In this document: positions 10,992-19,479 of the stretch, piece by piece
Position numbering within the stretch: the first letter of the stretch is position 1
How the letters are laid out: every line of letters starts with the position of its first letter
Source: Brachypodium distachyon
Lineage: Eukaryota > Streptophyta > Magnoliopsida > Poales > Poaceae
Length of the DNA: 64,000 nt
Assembly (NCBI RefSeq): GCF_000005505.3
Contig: NC_016131.3
Location: 61,055,355 to 61,119,354 of the forward strand
Reading direction: 5' to 3'
Made by a program: the position numbers and the translations under genes
The notes under the pieces: model-generated
Database searches by the model: none
Told to the model about the DNA's origin: nothing
What the model saw: only the letters and a program-made list of their open reading frames with translations

Positions 10992-11309
10992 TCAATGTAG
11001 CCATAGTACTATAGTAGAACCAAAGAATAGATGATTTTTTGTTTCATTTTCAGTACAATTTGGTCTTTCCCATCCTCTACGAGTTAAGTTTTCTTTGGTC
11101 AAAATTCTCTTTTCAAAAATCCGCCACACAAAGATTCTGATCCTCAAGGACACTTTAAGTTTCCAAAGAAACGAGTGAATACCATTTGTTACCTCCTCTT
11201 TCGTATGTTCGACGCAATCTACCCCATTTAAGAGAATTTTTATAAATTTATCCCATTGGAGCAAACTTCTGTCGCTAATTACCTCCTCTTGTATTTTTCT
11301 TTTACCCAA
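10992..11309 (-). pseudogene. LINE (non-LTR retrotransposon) 3' fragment, zf-RVT region
   Basis: The reverse-strand frame contains IHSFLWKLKVSLRIRIFVWR, then LTKENLTRRGW and KNHLFF. This is the pattern of the zinc-binding reverse-transcriptase domain (zf-RVT) at the C-terminus of plant L1-type LINE pol: W-L-K-P-KI--F-W, then LLT--NL--R, then a Cys/His cluster and HLFF-C. The cysteines of the cluster are largely missing (only one Cys, in PNCTENETKNHLFF), so the piece is decayed. It is a fragment of about 100 residues with no polymerase core. Confidence 0.6.
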
Positions 11310-11318
11310 ACCACATAA

Positions 11319-11528
11319 TTTTTTTATCGACGGAGTTGGAAACGGAAACCGTATCCCTTCTTTGCAAACAAAGGAAACTGTATCGTCTTACAAAGCCCTG
11401 AGGTTGCTGGAGCTCAACAATGTGCATTGCTTGTCGAGTGCCACATGCTCGATCGATGCACTGCTGCTCAGGTATGGGTCTTTATCGCCAGCATTCGACC
11501 ACTGCCCCATGCATGGTCACAACTCGGC
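11319..11528 (+). repeat. Dispersed repeat, copy 2 (partner at 6046-6285)
   Basis: Same segment order as copy 1, including CTGAGGTTGCTGGAGCTCAA, TGCATTGCTTGTCGAGTGCC and CTGCTGCTCAGGTATGG. It lies directly beside the LINE fragment. After about 11530 the two copies diverge. Confidence 0.7.
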
Positions 11529-11765
11529 CGCTCACCTGGGCCACGCGGAACTACAAGAGATAGATAGGAGCGAGTCTAGTAGAAGGAAACCTCACGAGTT
11601 CCCACAAACTGAAAGTCTGAAACAACACTCAAAGCGATCATTATATAGCAGGTCCAACTCAAATGAAGTGGAGTATGGTGTGACGGAACCATGAGTACGT
11701 ACATGTAATATAATTTTTGTAATATGCAGATTATGTAACTGTTTCTGTTACATGCTTATGGAGTA

Positions 11766-11873
11766 CTTCCTCCATCTCAAATTAAGTGACTCAAATCTGT
11801 CCAAATAGTACCTATACCTAAAAGGCGTCTAAATACATGTAATAAAAAGTCACTTAATATGGGACGGAGGGAG
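11766..11873. mobile_element. Stowaway MITE
   Basis: 108 bp, starting CTTCCTCCATCTCAAATTAA and ending ATATGGGACGGAGGGAG, flanked by TA at 11764-11765 and 11874-11875. It carries the family core of the other copies here (AAATCTGTCCAAAT, then GTCTAAATACATGTAAT). Confidence 0.85.
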
Positions 11874-11970
11874 TAGTATAATTTGTGTAGAATTTAGCAA
11901 CCTGGCCGTGTCACACGATTTTGTTTTTTCAACATCGATTGGGTAAAAGATATCTCTGAACATGTAAAAT

Positions 11971-12063
11971 GTTACTTCATCCAATTCATAATAAGTGTCT
12001 CGGATTTTGTATTAACTTGGTACAAAATTGTACTAAATTTGAGACACTTATTATGGATTTTTT
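11971..12063. mobile_element. Degenerate MITE (AAGTGTCTC/GAGACACTT hairpin)
   Basis: TTCATAATAAGTGTCTCGG and its partner TTTGAGACACTTATTATGG form an inverted repeat around a short AT-rich loop. The outer CTCCCTCC-type ends are eroded. A second half-copy lies at about 13075-13128 as part of a local duplication. Confidence 0.55.
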
Positions 12064-12355
12064 TTAAGAAAGTTTGTAATGTTTTCTCTTTGAAAGGGTG
12101 AAGTGCTACTCAAGTTGAAAATAGCGTTCTTTTCGCAGAACCGTAATCTACACAGGTATAACAATGAAGTAACGACTCGTGTGTTAAGGTGAACCGTGCT
12201 GGAAGCAGGTTCCCTGTCGTAAATTTCGTGAGTTTGTTGTCACTGACATGTTGTGGTCTTGTGGACGTACTTCCTTGCGGAGAAAGAAGAAACAAAATAG
12301 GTAACGGCCGCACAATATAACCTCATGTATCAAAAGCTCTCTATAAAAAGGGTAC
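12009..12355. repeat. Local duplication, copy A (partner 13075-13361)
   Basis: Shares with 13075-13361, in the same order and orientation, TTATGGATTTTTTTTA, GTAATGTTTTCTCTTTGAAA, GTGCTGGAAGCAGGTTCC, TGGACGTACTTCCTTGCGG and GGTAACGGCCGCACAAT. Copy A has extra segments absent from copy B. Confidence 0.8.
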
Positions 12356-12508
12356 CGGTATTAAAACACCAATTCAAAAAGGGGAAATATGGGACTAGTG
12401 CCTTTTCTTGAGGGGACACGATAAGATGAACCCTGTAAAAAGCTCTCTATAAAAAGGGTACCAGTATTAAAACACCAATTCAAAAAGGGAAAATATGGGA
12501 CTAGTGCC
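12333..12508. repeat. Tandem duplication, unit about 105 bp
   Basis: AGCTCTCTATAAAAAGGGTA through GGGACTAGTGCC occurs at about 12333-12402 and again at 12438-12508 with very few differences. The part from CACCAATTCAAAAAGGGG to GGGACACGATAAGATGAACC recurs a third time at 14875-14960. Confidence 0.8.
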
Positions 12509-12544
12509 GATAAGGTTAACCATGCTGGAAGCAGGTTCTCTGAA

Positions 12545-12970
12545 CATGATTAATTGACCAAAGGCGAAGTATCCGGTGAAAATTCTCATTCGGTGCAAAC
12601 TTCCTAAAAACCATGTTTAAAAGTTTCAATTTTTTTTTACAAAAATACCATATGTTGAGAGTCTGATGTTCTACAAAGCTGCAAAATTTTAAGTTCAAAA
12701 TCAAAAACATTTGAAAGGAATTAAAAAGAGAAATTTACAATGAATAGTGTCAAACGCCGAAAGACCACTATTCATGCAGAATTTGTTCTTTTCGCTGCTA
12801 CCAAACAAATTTGAGTTTGGACTTGAAATTTTACGAATATAAAAAACATCCCTTTTCAAACATATGTGATTTTTTAAAGAATTTTTTAATTTTTTTTCGA
12901 TGGAATTTTCACGGTTTGCACCGTAGAGATGGTTTCCATCGGATACTTCACCTTTGATCAATTAATCATC
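12545..12970. mobile_element. Foldback/MITE-like inverted-repeat element
   Basis: The left end ATGATTAATTGACCAAAGGC with GAAGTATCCG matches the reverse complement of the right end (ATGATTAATTGATCAAAGGT, GAAGTATCCG). Inner blocks also pair: GGTGCAAAC, and CATATGGTATTTTTGT against CATATGTGATTTTTTAAAG. The whole 425 bp could fold as a hairpin. No coding capacity. The target duplication is obscured because the immediate flanks are also inverted. Confidence 0.65.
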
Positions 12971-13069
12971 CATTAATGATGCAACCCAGACGAGATGCAT
13001 CACGGACACGGTATGAATACAAACTTTGAGGAAAAAAAAAGTAAGAACGACAACACGACACGTCACTGA
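12954..13069. repeat. Duplicated block, copy 1 (partner 14963-15074)
   Basis: TTGATCAATTAATCATCCAT through GATGCAACCCAGACGAGATG, ACACGGTATG and GTAAGAACGACAACACGACA to CACGTC matches 14963-15074 almost base for base. Confidence 0.85.
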
Positions 13070-13074
13070 TTATG

Positions 13075-13361
13075 TATTAACTTGATACAAAATTATAATA
13101 AATCTGAGACACTTGTTATGGATTTTTTTTAGAAGTTTGTAATGTTTTCTCTTTGAAATGGTGAAGTGCTAATCAAGTTGACAATGGTGTTCTTTTCAAA
13201 GAACCGTAATCTGCACGTGTTAAGGTGAATAGTGCTGGAAGCAGGTTCCATGTAGTCACTGACATGTTGTGGACGTACTTCCTTGCGGAGAAAGAAGAAA
13301 CAAAACAGGTAACGGCCGCACAATTTAACCTGCCATGTATCAAAAGCTCTCTATAAAAAGT
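13075..13361. repeat. Local duplication, copy B (partner 12009-12355)
   Basis: Second copy of the segment described at 12009-12355, shorter by several internal deletions and otherwise close to identical. Confidence 0.8.
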
Positions 13362-13399
13362 GTATCGGTGTAGCTGAAATGCCCGTGCGTTACAACGGA

Positions 13400-14300
13400 A
13401 CAACAAAATAAAATGATACCTTCAAAAACATGCATCAAAACCTCCGTTTGCTCTTCTTTAACGATCACCAAATATCCCTTTAAAAAAGGTTTCTTCCGAA
13501 GATTGTATCTCTATATTCTAGTCTTTCAAAATAGAACAATCCACTTCTTTCTGAAAATTATATAACATCATCCGGTCAAAGAAGGTTTGAGACAGAATCA
13601 CTTAATTTTTTAGTTCTCTCCACTATCTCACTTCAGCCATTAAAACAAAGAGTTAGAAGGGCAGCAAATTCATGTTTTGGCAACTGGATGTTCGTTTATG
13701 AGTATAGACATTTGATTATTTTGTTGAGTATGACTATTCTGATTTTTCTTGTTTTCTAAAGGAACCTATCAATATTAGATTAAATCAAGCCTAATTAATA
13801 AACTGATAGCACACGTGTATTTTTTTCCAGTTATTTGCTCGAGTTGTTCGGCGGATCTAGCTTGTGGGCAGTTCAGACAACTTGACGTCGTTGGCCTCTT
13901 GGCTATCTGTCTGCTCGTAGTCCTGTCTCTGCGTGGCGGTTGGAGTCAGTCTTATATGGCCGGCAAGTATTAAATGTGGTAACTCGCCCGCGGATATCTG
14001 ACCCAAATGGGTAGGATATGGGTCGACGTTTACGCCCATGGGTATACCCTGGATCACCCGATTAGTCATGGATAGGGTATGGGTATAAGTTTATACACAT
14101 GGATACCCGATGGGTCACCCAGTTAATATTTTAATTAAATAAATATTATTTTTATTATATAATATGTGAACTCTTTGAATTTTTTTAACGAAATATGGAC
14201 TCTTTGATGCAATAAGGATTAACGGATGAACCATGTTGTAAAAAACTAAATAAAGACCAAATGCAAAATTGGCCTCATAGTCCTGACTCGATGACCCATC
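13400..14300. other. AT-rich spacer with CATGGGTA-type low-complexity stretch
   Basis: No gene. At about 13995-14125, ATGGGTAGGATATGGGTCG, CCCATGGGTATACCC, GGGTATGGGTATAAG and CATGGATACCCGATGGGT repeat a TATGGGTA/TACCC theme in both orientations, a style seen in grass LTR sequences. Confidence 0.4.
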
Positions 14301-14790
14301 AACTTGACCTGTTTGGCCATCTCTCTCGCTCCGTCAGGCTCACAGAAGAAATGTATCGAGGCGCCTTCTCCCATCTCCGATTCTACACTCGGCCATCATC
14401 TCTCGTTCTCTCTACTAAGCTCTAGGCGCCGCCACCACTCTATCTCGCAGTCTGTCTCGTCAGCTTCTTCTAACAATTCGCCATCTCATCGTGTAATTTA
14501 GCTCTAAGAGGAGACGATCGTGGCTGGGAAACGGAAGAGGGGACCAGCCGTGGCCGCACCTGGGAGACAGAGGGAACGGCCGTGGCTTCGATTTTTTGCC
14601 CGATGGGTGTCCGACCGGGTCTCATCTTCCGACTTCCGTAGTGTTTCGGCGGAGCGATCTTTTTCTCGTCAGATTCGGAGTTGTTGCCCGACTCTCGTAA
14701 CGATCCCGCTGGCGATAGATTCCCTCGTGGAGTTCCAGTCCAATTCGGTCCAGGTAACAGGCCAGCTGGCTTAGCAGGCCTAATATACAT
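14300..14790. other. GC-richer segment without identifiable gene
   Basis: Open frames on both strands (for example 14520-14774 plus and 14470-14790 minus) but no family resemblance. It resembles the GC-rich gene-like cargo seen in other repeats of this window. Confidence 0.3.
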
Positions 14791-14874
14791 GCAATTTTGG
14801 GGCCCACAAATTTTTTTGGAAGTTTGACCGACGAAGTTGAAGGAAACGGTTCGGATTTTTTAGATAGGTATAGA

Positions 14875-15074
14875 TTAAACACCGATTCAAAAAGAGAAAA
14901 TATGGGACCAGTGCCGCTAAGATGAACCCTTTTCTTGAGGGGACACGATAAGATGAACCCTTTTGATCAATTAATCATCCATCATGCAACCCAGACGAGA
15001 TGCATCGGACACGGTATGATACAAACTTTGAGGAAAAAAAAAATAGTAAGAACGACAACACGACACGTCGCTGA
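14875..15074. repeat. Duplicated blocks beside the DMP gene
   Basis: Holds partner copies of the 12364-12434 segment (CAAAAAGAGAAAATATGGGA, GAGGGGACACGATAAGATGA) and of 12954-13069. In the 12-13 kb copies a 425-bp inverted-repeat element lies between these two blocks; here they are adjacent. Confidence 0.8.
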
Positions 15075-15182
15075 AGCAGCACACCTCCACACTTGACTCG
15101 AGCCCTTGGAGACCAAACGACCAAATTAACCATGCGCATTCACGCGACGCCACCAATTAGCAAGCAGCAAGCAAACTAAAAG

Positions 15183-15764
15183 TTAATTCTTGTGCTGGAA
15201 GTCCTCGGTGGCGCGGGTGGGCTGGTACCCGATGCCGTGGCGGTTGTTGGGGAACATCATGAATGCATAGCTGGCGACGCCGCCGACGACGGGGGGCAGC
15301 ACGGCCATCATGGTCCTCTCGCCGGCGCCGTCCATGGCCGGGTACAGGCACGACACCGTGTCCCTGTCCAGCAGCGCGATCGTGGCGAACACCACGAGCG
15401 ACAGCGCCGCGTGCACGAAGTCCCCAACGCGGAGCCGGTACCCGGACAGGTCCGGGCTGGGCCCGTCGGGGTTGGAGGAGAAGGTGCGCATCCCGCGGCG
15501 TGTCACCACGCCGTAGTAGACCCGGCCGTCGGAACCCACGTAGCTGTCGGTGAAGGAGGAGAAGGCGCAGAACCCGCCGCAGAGCGCCAGGAGCACCCCG
15601 CTGAGCACCTTGTTGTAGGCCGCGCAGTGGCCGTTGTTGGTCACCAGCGGGCTCAGGAACTGGAACATGAACACCGTGCCGCTCGGGAGAAGCTTGATCA
15701 GGTCCGACACCCCGCGCAGCGCCCTCTCCGCTACGCTCACGTTCCGAGGCGCCGGCGCTGCCAT
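15183..15764 (-). CDS. DMP (DUF679) membrane protein
   Basis: Single-exon gene, 193 residues. The N-terminal part has the family signature ALRGVSDLIKLLPSGTVFMF, then FLSPLVTNNGHCAAYNKVLS. Four membrane spans can be seen: about 35-50, 60-80 (GVLLALCGGFCAFSSF), 116-136 (HAALSLVVFATIALLD) and 150-172 (MMAVLPPVVGGVASYAFMMF). It ends in the FPNNRHGIGY motif shared by DMPs. Length is normal (about 190-210). DMPs sit in the tonoplast, ER or plasma membrane; roles include senescence-linked membrane remodelling, and one clade (maize ZmDMP, Arabidopsis DMP8/9) acts in gamete fusion and haploid induction. I cannot place this copy in that clade by eye. A TATA box lies 120 bp upstream of the ATG. Confidence 0.94.
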   Translation of the reverse strand: MAAPAPRNVSVAERALRGVSDLIKLLPSGTVFMFQFLSPLVTNNGHCAAYNKVLSGVLLALCGGFCAFSSFTDSYVGSDGRVYYGVVTRRGMRTFSSNPDGPSPDLSGYRLRVGDFVHAALSLVVFATIALLDRDTVSCLYPAMDGAGERTMMAVLPPVVGGVASYAFMMFPNNRHGIGYQPTRATEDFQHKN

Positions 15765-15883
15765 GGCTGCTGCTCTAATTCGATCGCGGGCACTGTTAAA
15801 TCTCGCCTAGCTAGCTTGTTGCACGTGCGTACTGGTTGAGTTTGGAATGGGGTGATGTGAAGTTGTGAACTGTGTGTTCGACA

Positions 15884-15890
15884 ATTTATA
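15884..15890 (-). promoter_or_regulatory. TATA box of the DMP gene
   Basis: TATAAAT on the minus strand, about 120 bp before the start codon at 15764, in good context for a plant core promoter. Confidence 0.6.
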
Positions 15891-16166
15891 GGCGCGAGAG
15901 CGAGACGATTTGCTTGCTTGCTTGCTGCATGGTAATCTTGTGGAAGGTCCTGGATGTTTGATTGGATGACGATCGACCGACTTTTAATTGAAACGGTTGC
16001 TTCAAAGGATCTCTTTTCCGTTGTTGGTTTGCTTGCACTCCTGGATGATATAGATGGACGGAGAGATAGGCTGGACTTTTGCATGCTTTAAGGCAGATCC
16101 ATGCACGCTTCGCACTGCTCGCTCAGGCTTTCTGCCTTCTTCTTTCCTGCTTAAGGTAGTTATAAG

Positions 16167-16226
16167 ACGGAAAATGTGGAGATCTCTGGGTGAAGGACGG
16201 AAAATGTGGAGATCTCTGGGTGAAGG
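16167..16226. repeat. 30-bp tandem duplication (2 units)
   Basis: ACGGAAAATGTGGAGATCTC plus TGGGTGAAGG occurs twice in perfect tandem, 16167-16196 and 16197-16226. Confidence 0.9.
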
Positions 16227-16227
16227 A

Positions 16228-16556
16228 CGTGTATAATGGGTGACGTTAGCCTTTTGTTACCGACGTCACATAGGATAAAATCTGACGTGGAAGAGAGAGA
16301 AATGAAGAAAAGCAAACATTTTCTTAATTAAGAGATGATCTCTTAGCAAAAATGATAAGTCAAAGATAAGACAAATTCACCATTGTACTGCATTTCACAT
16401 TTTCTTAGCATTTATTTGGTTAATTTTATTCATCTGAGCATTAATTTTAAGATATAACACTAAGAGATAACTCATTGTACAATATGTTTTGTTGTCTTTT
16501 TTTAATTGGCGTGGAACGTCTAAGATAAGACAACCTTATCAACAATTGTACATGCC
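16228..16556. mobile_element. Probable MITE (GGGCATGTACAATTGTTGAT terminus)
   Basis: The right end, reverse-complemented, begins GGGCATGTACAATTGTTGAT and continues AAGGTTGTCTTATC, a terminus known from abundant grass MITEs. The left side (GACGTGTATAATGGGTGACG) matches it imperfectly. The interior is AT-rich with repeated TAAGAGAT and GATAAGACAA words and has no coding capacity. Confidence 0.5.
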
Positions 16557-16767
16557 CTAGCTATAGTTTTAGCGAATCGACCCACAACAAAAAAAAGAAA
16601 CTTTGATAGTCCATTACACTACAATTAGTTCCTTTCTTCCTGTGTCGGATGATTGATCGATATGCATAAACACAGCTACCACATGCGTCATCAAGTGGTA
16701 CATACGCCATGATTATTTTTAGGAAAATCTTACGTTACATAGACTTAAAAGAGGAGATAAAACTGTG
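16557..16767. other. AT-rich spacer
   Basis: No gene or repeat recognised. Confidence 0.4.
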
Positions 16768-16945
16768 AACCGAGTCTAGCTCAAGTGGCTTGGTTCTTTG
16801 TGGTGGAACCAGCCCACCCAGATTCAAGTCCTATGCTTGACATGGGTGTCACATTAACCGGTTCAGTTTTTCAGAAGTGCTCATAGGGATAGGGTGTGTG
16901 TGTGCGCGTTGATAGGGGTGATTGTACGCGTGTGTCGACCATTTT
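16768..16945 (+). mobile_element. Au-type SINE (tRNA-derived)
   Basis: A 5' tRNA-related part has an A-box-like CTAGCTCAAGTGGCTTGG and a B-box-like GATTCAAGTCCTATG about 45 bp later, with GGTGGAACCAGCCCACC between. It is followed by CTTGACATGGGTGTCACATT and the family's 3' part, CTCATAGGGATAGGGTGTGT then GTGCGCGTTGATAGGGGTGA. This order and spacing fit the Au SINE of grasses. It is about 178 bp long and slightly diverged from what I recall of the consensus. Confidence 0.75.
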
Positions 16946-17099
16946 GAAATGGCTAAGAGTTGACTACTTTTCGTTTGTTTCTTCACTTGTTAATTATAGG
17001 GTCTGTGGTGTGTTGGTTCTATCACGAAGAAGATACTCTCGGTTTCTTTTGTTGACTTGTTCGACACTGTTGTATGACATTGCTTAACACACTTGATTA

Positions 17100-17640
17100 A
17101 TGAACAACTAGCAAGAAGTCTCGTGCATTGCTACCGAAGAACAATTTTTTTTTGAAAAACATGCTAGCTTAATTTTCAAAAGTGGTGTCTTTTGCATGTA
17201 ATTTGCACGGATTGAGAGCAACTCTAGTAGTTACCGAACTTTCTGATCGAAAAACGTTAATTCGGTCTTACGAAAACATTTTTTCGGATATCATTTCATA
17301 TTTCATAATTTTTAGCCCATATGAAAAATATGTTAGTGTATTTGACATGCTGCGAGGACGCATCCCGTGTGTGAGAGCAGGGCAGGAGGCGCGCGAGCAG
17401 TACGGGCCGTGTGGGAGGAGGTGACGGGTCAGGGAAGGAGGCATTGCGAGTGCAGGACGCATCGGGTCGTCCGGGTGCATCGGGGCGGGCTTTCTCAAGA
17501 ACCCTGCGAGCCCACCGTGCCTGGCCTATTCCGGGCTCAACCCGGCGCAATAATAAACGGGCTGTGACGGCCCGCGACCAGCCTTAGGCCGTGCCTGGGC
17601 CTTGACCTTCAACCCACGACCCGGCCCGGCCCGTTTAACT
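17100..17640. other. Spacer, AT-rich then GC-rich
   Basis: Contains the motif AAGTCTCGTGCATTGCTACC at about 17115-17134, related to a recurrent grass repeat end, and GAGAGCAACTCTAGTAG at about 17214, which resembles a Harbinger terminus but has no partner found. 17345-17630 is GC-rich without a recognisable protein. Confidence 0.35.
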
Positions 17641-17655
17641 TTTTATTTTTATTTT

Positions 17656-18267
17656 TTACAACTCAGCAGCAGCCCATCTCGTATTCTTCTGGCCCATCGT
17701 GTCTCTCCTTCCTCTTTCTGACTGGCCCAATGCTCCTGCGGTCCATCCCCTGCTTTCTCTCGTCCCGATCGATCCAGTTCTCGAGTCCTGATCCATATCG
17801 AAGACAAAGGGGCTCCCGTCTCCCCATTGATCTGGAGCTGGCGGTGGCGCGGTGGTCTCAAGGGAGAAGATCAAAGGAGAAATCGGGGATGCAGAGGGAG
17901 AGGACGAACCGGGGGATGCGGCAGCGCCGGCTAGGGACCTCACCTCACCAAGCTCCGGTAGCGATGGAGCTCGACGGAGGAGGCCTTCCTTCCTCTTTCT
18001 TCTGTCCCAGTGCTCCCTCGGTCCATCCCCTGCTCTTATCTCGTCCCGCTTGCCATTGCTCGAGTTCGCATTGGATTGTGATGAGGAGGCAGAGGGGGAG
18101 GGGGGCGATGAGGAGATTGGAGAGATCGGATTTTGGGGGTGACGAGGAGATTGGAGAGATCGGGAGTGAGTTCGTGTTTGACTACGACGAGGAAGCAGAG
18201 GGGGGCGGGGGGCAGGCGATGAAGAGACGAAGAGTTCAGGATTAGCGAGGGACGGACGTACGGCCAA
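17656..18267. repeat. GC-rich patchwork with internal duplications
   Basis: A long minus-strand frame (17656-18267) exists but is Pro/Ser/Arg low-complexity. Two internal duplications undermine a gene reading. A segment with GGTCCATCCCCTGCT, CTCGTCCC and CTCGAGT occurs near 17735-17790 and again near 18010-18070. GAGGAGATTGGAGAGATCGG occurs twice near 18110-18165. It is best read as rearranged transposon-borne gene-like DNA. Confidence 0.5.
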
Positions 18268-18365
18268 CCGCGTGCGGTCCTCACCACCAACTGCAATTTA
18301 ATATATTGGTATAGATATCTGGTTAACCACTCAACCCCTTTCTCCCTGGTGCTCTTTGCGTTTCA

Positions 18366-18510
18366 CAAATGTAGGGCGTATAATTAACTTTTGTTGACTG
18401 TCAAACCTTTAAAGTTTGATCAAACTTATATAATAAAAAATATCAACACCTACAATATCAATGAATGCCATTAGATCCATTATGAAGTAAATTTTTGTAA
18501 CATCATTAGA
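18366..18510. mobile_element. Truncated MITE-like sequence
   Basis: TTCACAAATGTAGGGCGTAT, TGTCAAACCTTTAAAGTTTG and CTTATATAATAAAAAATATC with ACACCTACAATATCAATG follow the order of an abundant grass Stowaway/Tourist-like MITE. ATTAGATCCATT occurs twice at its right side. The far terminus is missing. Confidence 0.4.
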
Positions 18511-18784
18511 TCCATTGTGAACCCGTATTCCTTTTTTTTCTTGTTGGATTTCATGGTTCTTGGGGCGATTTTTTTGTTTGATAAATTTCAGAACAATTTG
18601 TTGGAAGTTCTAGATTCTAGTGGAATAAAAGATTTGGAAAAGGTAACCCCCCCTATTTTAGTTGGAAGTTTTTCAAAAAGAAGATAAAAATAATAATAAG
18701 ATAACTCAACAACCTAAGGAGACTAACTCTGCCCCGAGAGAGCTTCATACATTGCTTGCGTCATAATTACACCGGTTATACCAC

Positions 18785-18905
18785 TATGACAAGAAACACT
18801 TCTTGGTGTGGTCGTGCAGTCGTGGGTGCATGATTCCACCCACAAGAGTTCAAACTCTGGTGCTCACAATTATGCTTTGGTTTCCCCGCAATCTTTCCAT
18901 CAAAA
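18785..18905 (+). mobile_element. Possible tRNA-derived SINE remnant
   Basis: GGTGTGGTCGTGCAGTCGTG, a CCCACAAGAGTTCAAACTCT segment resembling a B box, and GGTGCTCACAA are arranged as in tRNA-related SINEs. The A box is poor. Confidence 0.3.
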
Positions 18906-19479
18906 AATATACCACTATGCCAACTATCAAATTTAATTGAACGTTATGTATGATTACTTGTCTATGTATATACTAGTAGAAAGGTAGATAATTATTGGTG
19001 GGTAATATCTACATTGTAGCATAAAGTTAAAAAAAATCATTTATGGAAAGTCAATAAGAAACACCAACGCTTTGCAGTGCTGCTTCAATTGACCTGGAGC
19101 TTCTTGAAGGTGGGTGAATGTAATAGCCGCAAACGTAAGATGAAATAGATTTTTATAGGAAAACAATGTTTTTTTATTTAAGAAAGTTGCAAAATTCAAG
19201 AAAGAAATAAAACAAAATATATTTTTTGAACGGAGAAATAAAACAAAATATAATAAATAACTCAAAGAAAGAATTTTTGTTAAGAAAGCTGCAAGCTTAA
19301 CTAAATCTCAAGAAGATGGTCCCACCTTGGGTCGTGGCGCAAGCGCAACAAACTCACGAGAAGGAGGGGGGGTGAGGCTAACCCGGACCGCTAACCCAAA
19401 CCCCCTCGAGTCCAATCCAGCGAAAACCCCGAACCCTAATACCGACTCGAGCCGATCCCCCATCTCCGATCCGGATCCG
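18906..19479. other. AT-rich spacer and 5' region of the GeBP gene
   Basis: No repeat recognised up to about 19290. The sequence becomes GC-rich from 19325 and is open in the gene's frame before the first ATG, so 19325-19479 is probably 5' UTR. Confidence 0.4.

Noticed and set aside
15192..15839. 215-residue plus-strand frame opposite the DMP gene
   Set aside because: It is the antisense shadow of a GC-rich coding exon. The minus-strand frame has clear DMP motifs; this one has none.
16768..16945. A functional tRNA gene
   Set aside because: A and B boxes are present, but no cloverleaf can be drawn and the 3' part is SINE sequence.
17656..18267. 203-residue minus-strand protein
   Set aside because: Low-complexity Pro/Ser/Arg sequence over duplicated DNA, with no domain.
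19327..19479. N-terminal extension of the GeBP protein
   Set aside because: Open but starts at TTG, not ATG. The first in-frame ATG is 19480, and GeBP proteins do not need the extension.
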